Shown: positions 17,853 to 27,725, numbered from the stretch's first letter. The stretch is 64,000 nucleotides of DNA from Allorhizobium paknamense (GCF_030815125.1 NZ_JAUSWH010000011.1:104781-168780), one strand, 5' to 3'. Made by a program: numbers and translations. Notes: a model not told the origin generated them from the letters alone.

Positions 17853-18145
17853 GTTGCGCCTTCATTCGCACGTTTCTTATCACTGCAACCGATAGGCAGC
17901 CTGCCTTGCGTGAGGCTGATGAACGGGTGATTCAGCAGGCCGTCATGCACGGCCAGTTTCGCACAAGCATTTTCCGGCAAGAAGAAAAAAGACGAACGGT
18001 CATCCACGTTCCATGATGGAGGCGAGCAACCGTGACGGCTTCAATGTGCAGGCGCAAGGCAAGGCAGGATGAACCCTGCGGGCAGCGGCTGCCGGAAGCG
18101 TCAGGCCCTGCTGGTCTTGGTAAGCTGAGGCTTGGAGGTAAAGAC

Positions 18146-18880
18146 ATGCAATCGGGAATGTACGTATCCCTGTCGGCGCAGCGCGCCCTCGACAAGCGCC
18201 TGACGACCATTGCCGACAATATGGCCAATATCAACACGGTCGGCTTTCGCGGCACGGAAGTGAAATTCGACGAGGTGCTGAGCAAGACCGGCAATGATCT
18301 CAATGCCAAGGTCGCCTTCGTTTCCCAAGGCAATGACTATCTCTCCGAGCGCAACGGCGAATTGCAGCGTACCGGCAACGATCTCGACTTCGCCGTCAAG
18401 GGCGATGCCTGGTTCAGCCTGGAAACGCCGGCTGGCCGGGTGCTGACGCGCGATGGCCGCTTTACCCTCACCGATACCGGCGAACTGGTCTCCGTGCGCG
18501 GCTACCGCGTGCTCGATACCGGTGGCGCGCCGATCCAGCTCGACCGCACCGGCGGTGAAGTCCATGTCGGCCGCGACGGCACCATCGTCCAGAATGGCCG
18601 GCAGATTTCCCAGATCGGGCTTTTCCAGGCCGATGTTTCCAAAGGCTATCTGCGCTACGACAACAGCGCCATCACCACCACGCAGCAGCCGCAGCCTGTA
18701 GTGGACAATCCCTCCGTCGGCGTCCTTCAGGGCTATATCGAGCAATCCAACGTCAATGGCGTGCAGGAGATGACGCAGCTCATCCAGGTGAGCCGCGCCT
18801 TCGAAAGCGTTTCCTCCGTGATGGGCCAGACCGAAAACAGCCTGGCGGAAACCATCAAGGCGCTCGGTGGCAGCAAGTAA
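18146..18880 (+). CDS. flgF: FlgF, proximal rod protein
   Basis: This 244-residue rod protein begins MQSGMYVSLSAQRALDKRL with the N-terminal flagellar-rod heptad region (NMANINTVGFRGTEVKF). It ends with the C-terminal rod/hook signature (GYIEQSNVNGVQEMTQLIQVSRAFE). I place the start at ATG 18146, preceded by GGAGG at 18133-18137, because the sequence before it does not look like rod protein. It is the first gene of the rightward flgF-fliI unit. Confidence 0.95.
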   Translation: MQSGMYVSLSAQRALDKRLTTIADNMANINTVGFRGTEVKFDEVLSKTGNDLNAKVAFVSQGNDYLSERNGELQRTGNDLDFAVKGDAWFSLETPAGRVLTRDGRFTLTDTGELVSVRGYRVLDTGGAPIQLDRTGGEVHVGRDGTIVQNGRQISQIGLFQADVSKGYLRYDNSAITTTQQPQPVVDNPSVGVLQGYIEQSNVNGVQEMTQLIQVSRAFESVSSVMGQTENSLAETIKALGGSK

Positions 18881-18940
18881 TCAACCGGAAGCGCGGCGCA
18901 AACAGGTTGGCGTTGCAAGATTTTACGATGAAGGGCATCC

Positions 18941-20335
18941 GTGACCGTGGACTTCGACCCCCAGATTCCCCAGAATCGCAAGCTTGCGGCCCTTGCAGCC
19001 CTTGCGGGCCGCTATGCATCGCCGGAACATTCGGTGACCCATGGCGGCCACGTGCGCACCATCGCGGCGGGGCATTACACGGTGTCCGGTCTGTCCAAAC
19101 ATTTGCATCTCGGTGATTTCGTCGCCCATCGCAGCCCCAAGGGCATTCATCTCGGCGAAGTGGTGCGGGTCGAGCCCGACCTTGCCTATGTCTGCCCCAT
19201 CGAACCGGGGGAACCGATCGCCATCGGCGATACGGTGATCCGCAAGGGTGCCTTCCGCGTCGCCGCCCAGGATGGCTGGTGCGGACGCACCATCAATGCC
19301 CTGGGCGACCCCATCGACGGGCTCGGTCCGATCATGCCCGGGCTGGAACGGCGGCCCATCGCCAATACCGCGCCGCCTTCCATGGGCCGGCAGCGGGTGG
19401 AGCAGGGCTTTCGCACCGGGGTGAAGGCCATCGATATCTTTTCGCCGCTATGCCTCGGTCAGCGTCTGGGCATTTTTGCAGGCTCCGGCGTCGGCAAATC
19501 CACGCTTTTGTCGATGCTGGCGCGCGCCGATGCCTTCGACAAGGTGGTGATTGCGCTGGTCGGCGAGCGTGGCCGCGAAGTGCGCGAATTCATCGAGGAC
19601 ACGCTGGCTGGCAATATGGCCAAGACCGTGGCCGTGGTGGCAACCAGCGATGAGAGCCCGATGCTGCGCAAGATGGCGCCGCTGACCGCCATGACCATTG
19701 CCGAGCATTTCCGCGATCAGGGCGAAAACGTCCTGTTCATCGCCGACAGCATTACCCGTTTTGCCCATGCAATCCGCGAGGTGGCGACGGCTGCGGGCGA
19801 GGCGCCGATTGCCCGAGGCTTTCCAGCCTCCGTCTTCACCGAACTGCCGAAGCTTCTGGAGCGGGCAGGGCCGGGCGAAGAAGGCAAGGGCACGATCACG
19901 GCGATCATCTCCATCCTCGTCGATGGCGACAATCACAACGACCCCATTGCCGACTCCACCCGTGGTATTCTGGATGGGCACATCGTGCTGGACCGCAGCC
20001 TGGCGGATGAGGGGCGCTATCCGCCGATCAATCCGCTGTCTTCCATTTCCCGTCTGGCCCGCAAGGCCTGGACGTCCGATCAGGAAAAACTGGTGGCGCG
20101 GCTCAAGACCCTTATCCACCGCTTCGAGGAAACCCGCGACCTCCGGTTGATCGGCGGCTATCGCCCAGGCAGCGATCCTGATCTCGACATGGCGATCAAG
20201 CAGGTTCCCATCCTCTACGAGGTCTTGAAGCAGACCCCCTCCGACCGACCCACCCCGGATGCCTATGCGGATCTTGCGCATGCGCTAAAGGCGGCAAACA
20301 CCTCTGGAAACGGCAATGCAAGAGTACGAGGCTGA
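18941..20335 (+). CDS. fliI: FliI, flagellar export ATPase
   Basis: This 464-residue protein is homologous to the F1-ATPase beta subunit. Walker A GSGVGKST is at residues 181-188, and the Walker B segment ENVLFIADSITRFA follows. It hydrolyses ATP to release export substrates from chaperones and works with FliH and FliJ. The start is GTG 18941, since no in-frame ATG precedes it. The gene overlaps the following one by 20 bases. FliH- and FliJ-like candidates are found elsewhere in this cluster (33252 and 48456) rather than next to fliI. Confidence 0.95.
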   Translation: MTVDFDPQIPQNRKLAALAALAGRYASPEHSVTHGGHVRTIAAGHYTVSGLSKHLHLGDFVAHRSPKGIHLGEVVRVEPDLAYVCPIEPGEPIAIGDTVIRKGAFRVAAQDGWCGRTINALGDPIDGLGPIMPGLERRPIANTAPPSMGRQRVEQGFRTGVKAIDIFSPLCLGQRLGIFAGSGVGKSTLLSMLARADAFDKVVIALVGERGREVREFIEDTLAGNMAKTVAVVATSDESPMLRKMAPLTAMTIAEHFRDQGENVLFIADSITRFAHAIREVATAAGEAPIARGFPASVFTELPKLLERAGPGEEGKGTITAIISILVDGDNHNDPIADSTRGILDGHIVLDRSLADEGRYPPINPLSSISRLARKAWTSDQEKLVARLKTLIHRFEETRDLRLIGGYRPGSDPDLDMAIKQVPILYEVLKQTPSDRPTPDAYADLAHALKAANTSGNGNARVRG

Positions 20336-20888
20336 TCTCAACGAATTCGACGCCGACGAGCCTGTCAGGCCCGCCAAGGCCAAGTCGCGGCAGAGCGTGC
20401 TGACGGATCGCGTGCTGGCGGCCACCGGTGTGATGCTGGCCTGCAGCGCGGCGATGTTTCCCTGGTATGTCTTTTTCAATCCGGAAAAATTCGGCCTGCG
20501 TGTCAAGCCCATGGATCATACCCGCGACCTGCCGGAAACCGAGGCGCGCAATGTCTTCAGCGTCTCGCCGCTGGCGCTCGTCGCGCGGGAGGACCATCAG
20601 CAGAAGGTTCCCGATACTCTCGATCCGCTGGCAACCGCCACGGTTTCTGAAACCGGCCGTGACGTGAGCAACCGCAAGCCCATGGAGGAACAGCAGCCCT
20701 TTCCGGGCAATGCCTTCCGCCTGCTGCATGTGGCCAATGGCCGGGCGCTGATTGAGGATTCCAGCGGCATGTTCATGGTGCAGATCGGCTCGATCCTGCC
20801 CGACAACAGCCGCGTCGCCACGCTGGAAATGCGCAACGGCAAGTGGGTGATCGTCACCACGACGGGTCAGATCTACGAGAACCGCTGA
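20316..20888 (+). CDS. Conserved membrane protein downstream of fliI
   Basis: This 190-residue protein has a charged cytoplasmic N-terminus, one membrane helix (about 34-54) and a periplasmic remainder. The end, around ANGRALIEDSSGMFMVQIGS, looks like a small beta domain of the kind seen in PilP-like secretion proteins. This is an impression, not a match. It overlaps fliI by 20 bases and precedes a terminator, so it is translationally coupled to the export ATPase. Such a gene sits at this position in rhizobial flagellar clusters, but I know of no assigned function. Confidence 0.75.
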   Translation: MQEYEADLNEFDADEPVRPAKAKSRQSVLTDRVLAATGVMLACSAAMFPWYVFFNPEKFGLRVKPMDHTRDLPETEARNVFSVSPLALVAREDHQQKVPDTLDPLATATVSETGRDVSNRKPMEEQQPFPGNAFRLLHVANGRALIEDSSGMFMVQIGSILPDNSRVATLEMRNGKWVIVTTTGQIYENR

Positions 20889-20938
20889 CAGGTCTGTCCA
20901 CCTCGGCAAACAGGCTTCACGTCCCTTTTTCCGAAAGC

Positions 20939-20964
20939 AGGCCGCGCGGGTGCGCGGCCTTTTG
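20939..20964 (+). terminator. Rho-independent terminator after the flgF-fliI unit
   Basis: Stem AGGCCGCGC with GCGCGGCCT followed by TTTTG. It separates this unit from flgB. Confidence 0.85.
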
Positions 20965-21104
20965 CTCTGTTTAAAAAAATCAAATTTTATCAAACACATA
21001 TTTTATTCCTTAATAAAAATTCGCCATCGTCTCAGAACGGTTTTTCCGTAAGTCCCACGCAAGATTACCGGCCTAGTCTCCAGAGCGTAGATTGGAGAAC
21101 GCCC

Positions 21105-21497
21105 ATGCAACCTATTCAGCTTTTTGACTTGGCATCCCGGCAGGCCGAATGGCTTTCGCTGCGTCAGGAAGTCGTTGCTGGCAACATCGCCAACGCCAAC
21201 ACGCCAAAATATACCTCGAAGGACATTACGCCCTTCAACGCCATGCTCGCCGGCCAGTCCATGGCCATGGCGCGCACCAACCCGAAGCATTTCGCCTCCA
21301 ACGAACTCAACAGCGATCTCGATGTCGAAGTCCGGGACGCGCCGCTCAATGGTGAGATCGGCGTCCAGGTCTCCGGCAACTCGGTGTCCCTGTCTGACGA
21401 GATGTCCAAGATGGGCGAAATTCAGCGGCAGCACCAGCTCAACACGAACCTGGTGAACAGCTTTAATCGCATGATGCTGATGACAGTGAAGAGGTAA
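21105..21497 (+). CDS. flgB: FlgB, proximal rod protein
   Basis: This 130-residue protein has the rod-protein N-terminal pattern [18 protein letters not shown] and C-terminal helix [20 protein letters not shown]. It forms the most proximal rod segment and has no signal peptide, being exported by the flagellar apparatus. A GGAG precedes the ATG. It opens a ten-gene operon in which flgC, fliE, flgG, flgA, flgI, motE, flgH, fliL and fliP follow with mostly overlapping starts and stops. Confidence 0.95.
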   Translation: MQPIQLFDLASRQAEWLSLRQEVVAGNIANANTPKYTSKDITPFNAMLAGQSMAMARTNPKHFASNELNSDLDVEVRDAPLNGEIGVQVSGNSVSLSDEMSKMGEIQRQHQLNTNLVNSFNRMMLMTVKR

Positions 21498-21501
21498 GCC
21501 G

Positions 21502-21939
21502 ATGGATTCCGTGACAGCCACAGATCCCCTTTCGTCCGCCCTGAAGATTGCCGGCAGCGGCCTGGAAGCCCAGGCCACCCGCCTCAGGATCGTTTCGGAA
21601 AACATTGCCAACGCCCAGAGCACCGGCGATACGCCCGGCGCAGACCCCTATCGCCGCAAGACGATTACCTTCGGCTCGGAAGTGGACCGGCTGACGGGTG
21701 CCCAGGTGGTGAAGGTAGAGAAGCTGGGTTTCGACCAGTCGAAATTCGTCGAGGAATACGATCCCGGCAATCCGGCCGCCGATGCCAAGGGCTATGTGAA
21801 AATGCCCAATGTCAACGTGCTGATCGAAATGGGTGACATGCGCGAAGCCAACCGGACCTATGAAGCCAATCTTCAGTCCGTCAAGCAGACCCGAGACCTG
21901 ATCACCTCCACCCTCGACCTTCTGAAGAGCTCACAATGA
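21502..21939 (+). CDS. flgC: FlgC, proximal rod protein
   Basis: This 145-residue protein has the rod motif [17 protein letters not shown] near the N-terminus and the conserved C-terminal block [19 protein letters not shown]. It starts 4 bases after flgB and overlaps fliE by an ATGA. It is a rod structural subunit exported by the flagellar machinery. Confidence 0.95.
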   Translation: MDSVTATDPLSSALKIAGSGLEAQATRLRIVSENIANAQSTGDTPGADPYRRKTITFGSEVDRLTGAQVVKVEKLGFDQSKFVEEYDPGNPAADAKGYVKMPNVNVLIEMGDMREANRTYEANLQSVKQTRDLITSTLDLLKSSQ

Positions 21940-22295
21940 TCGATTCCATCAGCAAAATCAGTGGGCTTTCCACGTCTGAAACCGGCAGCAGCACCGCCAC
22001 GGGCATGACCGCATCGCTCGGCATGTCCTCCTCCAGCGGCATCACCGCCGAAAACAGCACGCCCGGCACTACGACCGGTCTCGGCTTCGGCGAAGTGCTG
22101 GGCAACATGATGACCACGGCCGCCGACAGCCTGAAGGCTGCCGAAAGCGCTTCGCTCGGCGGCATGGCCGGCAAGGTGTCCACCCGTCAGGTGGTGGATG
22201 CGGTGATGCAGGCCGACCAGTCGCTGCAGACGGCGATTGCGCTGCGCGACAAGCTGGTCTCGGCCTATCTCGATATTACCAAAATGCAGATCTGA
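21936..22295 (+). CDS. fliE: FliE, MS ring-rod junction protein
   Basis: This 119-residue protein has a Ser/Thr/Gly-rich first half and the conserved C-terminal region [28 protein letters not shown] typical of FliE. It joins the MS ring (FliF) to the rod. Translation is coupled to flgC by start-stop overlap. fliF itself is not in this window. Confidence 0.93.
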   Translation: MIDSISKISGLSTSETGSSTATGMTASLGMSSSSGITAENSTPGTTTGLGFGEVLGNMMTTAADSLKAAESASLGGMAGKVSTRQVVDAVMQADQSLQTAIALRDKLVSAYLDITKMQI

Positions 22296-22409
22296 ACCCT
22301 TTGAAAGCGGCGTGACGCAGGGCCCGGTTCCAACCTGCGACAAAGGACAGTGACAGAGCAGCCGGCCTTCAAAGGCCACGGTACTCAAGACCCCAGGAAA
22401 GAGCAGCAA

Positions 22410-23201
22410 ATGAGAGCCCTTGCAATTGCAGCCACCGGCATGGATGCCCAGCAGACCAATCTGGAGGTCATTGCCCACAACATCGCCAACATCAACACCA
22501 CCGGCTTCAAGAAGTCGCGCGCCGAGTTTTCCGACCTTCTCTACCAGAGCGAAAAGGCCGTGGGCGTGGCCAACCGCGCCAACCAGTCCGCCGTGCCGGA
22601 AGGCGCCAATATCGGTCTCGGCGTGCAGACGGCGGCCATCCGCACCCTGCATTCGCAGGGTGAATTGACCCAGACCGATAACGAGCTGGACGTGGCCATT
22701 GTCGGGCGCGGCTATCTGCAAGTGCAGAGCGCCGATGGCAACACCACCTATTACACCCGCGCCGGCGCGCTCAACAAGGATGCCGACGGCAATCTGGTGA
22801 CGACGGAAGGCTACAAGATCCTGCCGAACATCACCATTCCCTCCGATGCCACCGAGGTGAAGATCAGCGAATCGGGCGAGGTTTCGGTGCTCCAGGGCTC
22901 TAGCACCACCTATACGACGCTTGGCCAGCTCGAACTCTCCGCCTTCGTCAACGAGGCAGGCCTGAAGGCCATCGGCGACAACCTCTTCCAGGAAACGCCA
23001 TCCTCCGGCCAGCCGATCAACGGCGTGCCCGGCGACACCGGCTATGGCTACCTGAAACAGAATTACCTGGAATCCTCCAACGTCGATTCCGTAACCGAAA
23101 TCACCAATCTGATTTCGGCGCAGCGCGCCTATGAAATGAACTCGAAAGTGATCACGACGGCTGACGAAATGTCGAAGGTGGTCAGCCAAAACCTGAAGTA
23201 A
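22410..23201 (+). CDS. flgG: FlgG, distal rod protein
   Basis: This 263-residue protein begins [20 protein letters not shown] with the rod signature [18 protein letters not shown]. It ends with the family block [27 protein letters not shown]. The start at 22410 is preferred over an in-frame codon at 22350 because AGGAAAG precedes it and the upstream residues are not rod-like. It is the distal rod subunit that passes through the P and L rings encoded nearby. Confidence 0.95.
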   Translation: MRALAIAATGMDAQQTNLEVIAHNIANINTTGFKKSRAEFSDLLYQSEKAVGVANRANQSAVPEGANIGLGVQTAAIRTLHSQGELTQTDNELDVAIVGRGYLQVQSADGNTTYYTRAGALNKDADGNLVTTEGYKILPNITIPSDATEVKISESGEVSVLQGSSTTYTTLGQLELSAFVNEAGLKAIGDNLFQETPSSGQPINGVPGDTGYGYLKQNYLESSNVDSVTEITNLISAQRAYEMNSKVITTADEMSKVVSQNLK

Positions 23202-23217
23202 CGGCTGGAGGGCAAAC

Positions 23218-23697
23218 ATGATGTTTCGCCGGATGATGGGAATGGGACTGTGCGGGGCGGCCGTTGCCGCCATGCTTGGTCTTGGCATGCCGGATGCGGC
23301 TATCGCCAAGGATCGCCTGGCCGTGGTGCCAACGGATACGATCTATCCCGGCGAGGTGATTGCGCCCAGCAAGCTCGATACGGTGAAAGTCACCAATCCC
23401 AATCTTGTCGGTGGTTATGCGGCCGATCCCTCGCAGGTGATCGGCATGCTGTCCACCAAGACCCTGCTGGCGGGCCGCACCATTCCGCTGGCCGCCTTGA
23501 AAAAACCCTATGCCGTGACGCGCGGCGACCGGTTGAGGCTGGTTTTCAATATCGGCAGCCTGACCATTTCCGCAACCGGAAGCCCGATGGACGACGCCAA
23601 TATCGGCGATGTCATCCGCGTCCGTAATCTCGATTCCGGCCAGATCGTCACGGGGACGGTCATGGCCGACGGCACAGTGCAGGTGATGGCAAAATGA
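23218..23697 (+). CDS. flgA: FlgA, P-ring assembly chaperone
   Basis: This 159-residue secreted protein has a signal peptide (about residues 1-29, cleavage near AIAKD) and a SAF domain. That domain includes AGRTIPLAAL and RGDRLRLVFNIG, found in the FlgA C-terminal half. It is much shorter than the E. coli protein (about 219), as in other alphaproteobacteria. It helps FlgI polymerise in the periplasm. GGAGG lies 6 bases before ATG 23218, and the stop overlaps the flgI start. Confidence 0.92.
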   Translation: MMFRRMMGMGLCGAAVAAMLGLGMPDAAIAKDRLAVVPTDTIYPGEVIAPSKLDTVKVTNPNLVGGYAADPSQVIGMLSTKTLLAGRTIPLAALKKPYAVTRGDRLRLVFNIGSLTISATGSPMDDANIGDVIRVRNLDSGQIVTGTVMADGTVQVMAK

Positions 23698-24809
23698 CGT
23701 TCCGCCTTCCTTCCCTCGCAATCGTGATGGCCCTGGTGCTGGCATGCGCCGGTCCGGCCCTGTCACAAGGATCGCGGATCAAGGACATCGCCTCCCTGCA
23801 ATCGGGCCGCGACAACCAGTTGATCGGTTACGGCCTCGTCGTCGGTCTCCAGGGCACGGGCGATAGCCTGCGCTCCTCGCCCTTTACCGAACAATCCATG
23901 CGGGCCATGCTGCAAAACCTGGGCATTTCCACCCAGGGCGGCCAGTCCGCAGCCAAGAACGTCGCCGCCGTCATGGTGACGGCCAACCTGCCGCCCTTTG
24001 CCAGCCCTGGCAGCCGTATCGACGCCACCGTCAGCTCGCTGGGTGATTCCACCTCGCTGCGCGGCGGCACGCTGGTCATGACTTCGCTGTCCGGTGCCGA
24101 CGGTCAGATCTATGCGGTGGCGCAGGGCTCCGTGGTGGTCTCCGGCTTTACCGCGCAGGGCCAGGCCGCAACGGTGCAGGAAGGTGTCACCACTTCCGGC
24201 CGCGTGCCGAACGGCGCGATCATCGAGCGGGAACTGCCCTCCAAGTTCAAGGATACGGCCAATCTGGTGCTGCAATTGCGCAATCCGGATTTTTCGACCG
24301 CTCTTGGCATGGCAAAACGCATCAATGCCTATTCGCAGACCGCTTTCGGCACCCGTATCGCCGAAGCACGCGACAGCCAGGAAGTCGTGGTTCAGAAACC
24401 CGGCCCCGCCGATCTCACCCAACTGATGGCCGATATCGAAAACCTTATCGTTGAAACCGATACGCCTGCCAAGGTGGTGATCAACGAGCGCACCGGCACC
24501 ATCGTCATCGGCGCGGATGTGCGCGTCTCCAAAGTGGCCGTCAGCTATGGCACGCTCACCGTGCAGGTCAACGAGACGCCGCAGGTGGTGCAGCCGCAGG
24601 CCTTTTCCAATGGCCGCACTGCCGTGCAGCCGCAGACCGATATCGTTGCCAGCAAGGATGGCGGTACGGTTGCCACCCTTGAAGGTCCGGATCTGCGCAC
24701 CCTCGTGTCCGGTCTCAACAGCATCGGCGTGAAGCCCGATGGCATCATTGCCATCCTCCAGGGCATCAAGTCGGCCGGCGCCCTGCAAGCGGAGCTCGTC
24801 CTGCAATGA
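23694..24809 (+). CDS. flgI: FlgI, P-ring protein
   Basis: This 371-residue periplasmic protein has a signal peptide (about 1-24) and the hallmark start of the mature protein SRIKDIASLQSGRDNQLIGY. GLVVGLQGTGDS and C-terminal GIKSAGALQAELVLQ follow. It forms the P ring in the peptidoglycan layer. It overlaps flgA and motE by four bases on each side. Confidence 0.96.
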   Translation: MTFRLPSLAIVMALVLACAGPALSQGSRIKDIASLQSGRDNQLIGYGLVVGLQGTGDSLRSSPFTEQSMRAMLQNLGISTQGGQSAAKNVAAVMVTANLPPFASPGSRIDATVSSLGDSTSLRGGTLVMTSLSGADGQIYAVAQGSVVVSGFTAQGQAATVQEGVTTSGRVPNGAIIERELPSKFKDTANLVLQLRNPDFSTALGMAKRINAYSQTAFGTRIAEARDSQEVVVQKPGPADLTQLMADIENLIVETDTPAKVVINERTGTIVIGADVRVSKVAVSYGTLTVQVNETPQVVQPQAFSNGRTAVQPQTDIVASKDGGTVATLEGPDLRTLVSGLNSIGVKPDGIIAILQGIKSAGALQAELVLQ

Positions 24810-25333
24810 TCCTGAACCGGTTTTCCTTCCGTTCCAGCCTGAGCCGGCTTTGCGGCGCCGCCGCCCTTCTGATGGTGACCGGGCTGGCAAGCAGCGCTCA
24901 GGAAGCGCTGCCGGGCTCCAATGCCAGCATGGACGAGATCCAGCGCTTCTGCACCAATATTGCCGATCCCGCGCGTGACCAGCGTTATCTCTTGCAGAAG
25001 CAGGATCTGGAAAAGTTGCAGGGCGAGGTCAATGACCGCATCGCCATTCTGGAAAAGCGCAAGGCCGAGTATCAGGACTGGCTGTCGCGCCGCGACGCCT
25101 TCATGCAGCAGGCACAGCTGGGTCTGGTGGATATCTACAAGAACATGAAGGCGGATGCCGCCGCTCCGCAACTGGAGAAGGTCGATGTGATGCTGGCGGC
25201 TGCCATCATCATGAAGCTTCCGCCCAAGCAGTCCAGTCTCATTCTCAGCGAAATGAGCCCCGATCAGGCCGCGCAGGTCGCCGCCATCATGTCGAGCGCC
25301 GCTGACCCCAATACCTCGAAGGACCCCTCATGA
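24806..25333 (+). CDS. motE: MotE, periplasmic chaperone for MotC
   Basis: This 175-residue protein has a signal peptide (about 1-32), a coiled-coil middle (LLQKQDLEKLQGEVNDRIAILE) and a C-terminal MgtE-N-like helical end (AAAIIMKLPPKQSSLILSEM). In Sinorhizobium, MotE protects and folds MotC, which assists MotB, and both are specific to rhizobia and relatives. It sits between flgI and flgH with four-base overlaps, and motC lies 10 kb downstream. Confidence 0.9.
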   Translation: MILNRFSFRSSLSRLCGAAALLMVTGLASSAQEALPGSNASMDEIQRFCTNIADPARDQRYLLQKQDLEKLQGEVNDRIAILEKRKAEYQDWLSRRDAFMQQAQLGLVDIYKNMKADAAAPQLEKVDVMLAAAIIMKLPPKQSSLILSEMSPDQAAQVAAIMSSAADPNTSKDPS

Positions 25334-26043
25334 CCAAACGCAGCGCTGTTCTGTTTCTCAGCGTCATCCTGACCGGCTGTGGAAACCAGACCCTCAAGGA
25401 AATCGGCAATGCGCCGGCCATGAGCCCGATTGGCAGCGGCCTGACCTACAGCCAGACCCCGCAGCTTTCCTCCTATCCGAAACAGGCCAAGACCGTCAGC
25501 AACGGCTATTCGCTGTGGAGCGACAATCAGGCGGCGCTGTTCAAGGATTCGCGCGCCCTGCATGTCGGTGACCTTCTGACCGTCAACATCTCGATTGCCG
25601 ACAAGGCCAAGTTCTCGAACGACACCAAGCGGGAGCGGACCAATTCCACCTCGCTGAAATGGTCTTCGGTCATCAATCTGTTCGGCATCACGCCACCGGA
25701 CGCCGATGGTGACATGAGCACCGACTCCTCGACCTCCACCGATGGCAAGGGCTCGATCAACCGCTCCGAAAGCCTGACGCTGAAGGTGGCGGCGGTGGTG
25801 ACCGGCATTCTGGAAAATGGCAATCTGTTGATCAGCGGTTCTCAGGAAGTGCGCGTCAATCACGAAATCCGCATTCTGAACGTGGCGGGTATCGTCAGGC
25901 CGCAGGATGTCGATTCCAGCAACACCATCTCCTACGAAAAGATCGCCGAAGCCCGCATCTCCTACGGTGGCCGTGGCCGCCTGACGGAAATCCAGCAGCC
26001 GCCGGTGGGTCAGCAGGTGGTGGATATGTTCTCGCCCTTCTAA
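25330..26043 (+). CDS. flgH: FlgH, L-ring lipoprotein
   Basis: This 237-residue outer-membrane lipoprotein has a short signal peptide ending in the lipobox LTGC (Cys about residue 17). The conserved FlgH segments LWSDNQAALFKDSRALHVGDLLTV and GSQEVRVNHEIRILNVAGIVRPQDV are present. It forms the L ring. The start overlaps the motE stop. A family A repeat lies just downstream, separating it from fliL. Confidence 0.95.
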   Translation: MTKRSAVLFLSVILTGCGNQTLKEIGNAPAMSPIGSGLTYSQTPQLSSYPKQAKTVSNGYSLWSDNQAALFKDSRALHVGDLLTVNISIADKAKFSNDTKRERTNSTSLKWSSVINLFGITPPDADGDMSTDSSTSTDGKGSINRSESLTLKVAAVVTGILENGNLLISGSQEVRVNHEIRILNVAGIVRPQDVDSSNTISYEKIAEARISYGGRGRLTEIQQPPVGQQVVDMFSPF

Positions 26044-26110
26044 CGCTTGGGCGCCGGATATTTGCACTGCGGACAAGTCCCCTGGGGGCTTGTTCGTTCG
26101 GAAACACTCT

Positions 26111-26213
26111 AAAGCATGTCGCGCAAAAGTGTGCAGCGGTTTTGCAATAGCGACATGCGTTAAAACAAGAACTTAAAGCACGTTGAGGCTCATCAGCCGC
26201 AATGTGCTTTAAA
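26111..26213. repeat. Rhizobial intergenic repeat, family A (long form), inside an operon
   Basis: This copy, related to 9021-9122, has the GCGCAAAAGTGTGCAGCGG core and the terminal palindrome AAAGCACGTT...CAATGTGCTTT. It lies between flgH and fliL within the flg operon, so it is probably transcribed and folds in the mRNA. Confidence 0.6.
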
Positions 26214-26261
26214 GGCCAGGTTCCGCCACTTGGCGGACCTTTTCCTCGAATGGAATTCACG

Positions 26262-26783
26262 ATGGCAGACGTACCCGCCCTTGAAGGCCCGCAGAAGAAG
26301 GCCTCCCCCCTGCTGCTGATTGCCGCCCTTGCCGGATTGACGGTTGTTGGCGGCGGCGGCGGTTGGCTGGTGGGCACCATGGTGGCGCCCAAGGTCAAGC
26401 AGGCCCAGGAAGAGCAGAAGGCGGCCGAGGAAAAGAAGGCCGAGCACGGCGGCAAGGGGGAGAAGGGGGCCGAAGGCCTGCCGAAAATGCCGGGTGCTGC
26501 CGCAGGCGTCGTGCAACTCGATCCGATCACCACCAATCTGGCCTATCCTTCAGAAAACTGGATCCGGCTGGAAGTGGCGCTGGTCTTCAAGGGACCGGTG
26601 GATACGGCGCTGGCTGAAAGCATCCACCAGGATATCGTCGCCTATATGCGCACCGTGTCGCTCCAGCAGATTCAGGGCCCGCGCGGCTTCGAATATTTAC
26701 GGGAAGATCTTCAGGAGCGAGTTGACGTGCGTTCCGAAGGACGGGTATCGAAGATCATGTTCAGGACGTTTGTCATCGAATGA
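26262..26783 (+). CDS. fliL: FliL, basal-body protein
   Basis: This protein of about 173 residues has one membrane helix (about 15-38), a Lys/Glu-rich periplasmic linker (residues 40-70) and the FliL domain. It ends in LQERVDVRSEGRVSKIMFRTFVIE, the typical FliL tail. FliL rings surround the stator and support motility. The start is ATG 26262 with GGAA upstream. ATG 26250 in the same frame is possible. The stop overlaps fliP (ATGA). Confidence 0.92.
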   Translation: MADVPALEGPQKKASPLLLIAALAGLTVVGGGGGWLVGTMVAPKVKQAQEEQKAAEEKKAEHGGKGEKGAEGLPKMPGAAAGVVQLDPITTNLAYPSENWIRLEVALVFKGPVDTALAESIHQDIVAYMRTVSLQQIQGPRGFEYLREDLQERVDVRSEGRVSKIMFRTFVIE

Positions 26784-27517
26784 TTCGATACCTTATCCTT
26801 CTGGCCGCCATGATCGCGGTTCCGGAGATTGCCCAGGCGCAGCAATTTCCGTCAAACTTCCTGAACGCGCCGGTCGACGGGTCGGTTGCTGCCTGGATTA
26901 TCCGGACCTTCGGGCTTTTGACCATATTGTCGGTCGCGCCCGGCATCCTGATCATGGTCACCAGCTTTCCACGCTTTGTGATTGCCTTTTCCATCCTTCG
27001 CTCAGGCATGGGGCTTTCGACGACACCGTCGAACATGATCCTCACCAGCCTTGCGCTGTTCATGACCTTTTATGTCATGACGCCGACCATGGATCAGGCC
27101 TGGCGGGAAGGGGTGCGCCCGCTCCTGGACAATCAGTTGAGCGAAGCGGATGCCGCGCAGCGGATCGCAGAACCCTTTCGCACCTTCATGACCCGCAACA
27201 CCCGCGACAAGGACCTGAAGCTCTTCGTGGACCTTGCCAATGAGCGCGGGCAGACGCCTGTCGTGGAAGGCAAGGTGGATTACCGGGTGCTGGTGCCCGC
27301 CTTCATGCTGTCGGAAATCCGGCGCGGCTTCGAGATCGGCTTCCTGATCATCCTGCCTTTCCTCGTCATCGACATGATCGTCTCGACCATCACCATGGCC
27401 ATGGGAATGATGATGCTGCCGCCAACCTCGATTTCCCTGCCGTTCAAGATCCTGTTCTTCGTGTTGATCGATGGCTGGAATCTGCTGGTGGGCAGCCTTG
27501 TGCGCTCTTTTTCGTAA
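26780..27517 (+). CDS. fliP: FliP, export gate protein
   Basis: This 245-residue protein has a cleavable signal-like N-terminus (residues 1-20) and four membrane helices. Conserved FliP blocks are SFPRFVIAFSILRSGMGLSTTPSN and GFLIILPFLVIDMIVSTITMAMGMMMLPPTSISLPFK in fragments. It forms the core of the export channel with FliQ and FliR, which here lie 18-20 kb downstream. It ends the flgB operon. Confidence 0.96.
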   Translation: MIRYLILLAAMIAVPEIAQAQQFPSNFLNAPVDGSVAAWIIRTFGLLTILSVAPGILIMVTSFPRFVIAFSILRSGMGLSTTPSNMILTSLALFMTFYVMTPTMDQAWREGVRPLLDNQLSEADAAQRIAEPFRTFMTRNTRDKDLKLFVDLANERGQTPVVEGKVDYRVLVPAFMLSEIRRGFEIGFLIILPFLVIDMIVSTITMAMGMMMLPPTSISLPFKILFFVLIDGWNLLVGSLVRSFS

Positions 27518-27551
27518 AATTCTCGAAAACCTTTCGCGGCTTAAGTCTTCG

Positions 27552-27568
27552 TAAACCATAGAGGTGCT
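27552..27568 (+). promoter_or_regulatory. Conserved upstream box of flagellin gene 1
   Basis: The pattern WAACC-N5-GGTGYT is shared upstream of the flagellin genes (28961, 30304 and, weaker, 31551). Here it lies about 158 bases before the leader hairpin; in the others the gap is 71-76. It may be a promoter part or an activator site. Confidence 0.45.
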
Positions 27569-27725
27569 TGAGTGCGCTTCCGTCATGGTTAAGGCCGCTT
27601 TTGCGGTCGATTCACCGTCGATTCACTATGTCTTTTGAAGCTAACTTAAGGCGCCCGTGGTTTTTTGGGTGTCAGAGACGAGTTAATTTCTACATCAGTT
27701 AATTGACATGACGTCGATCGTCTCT

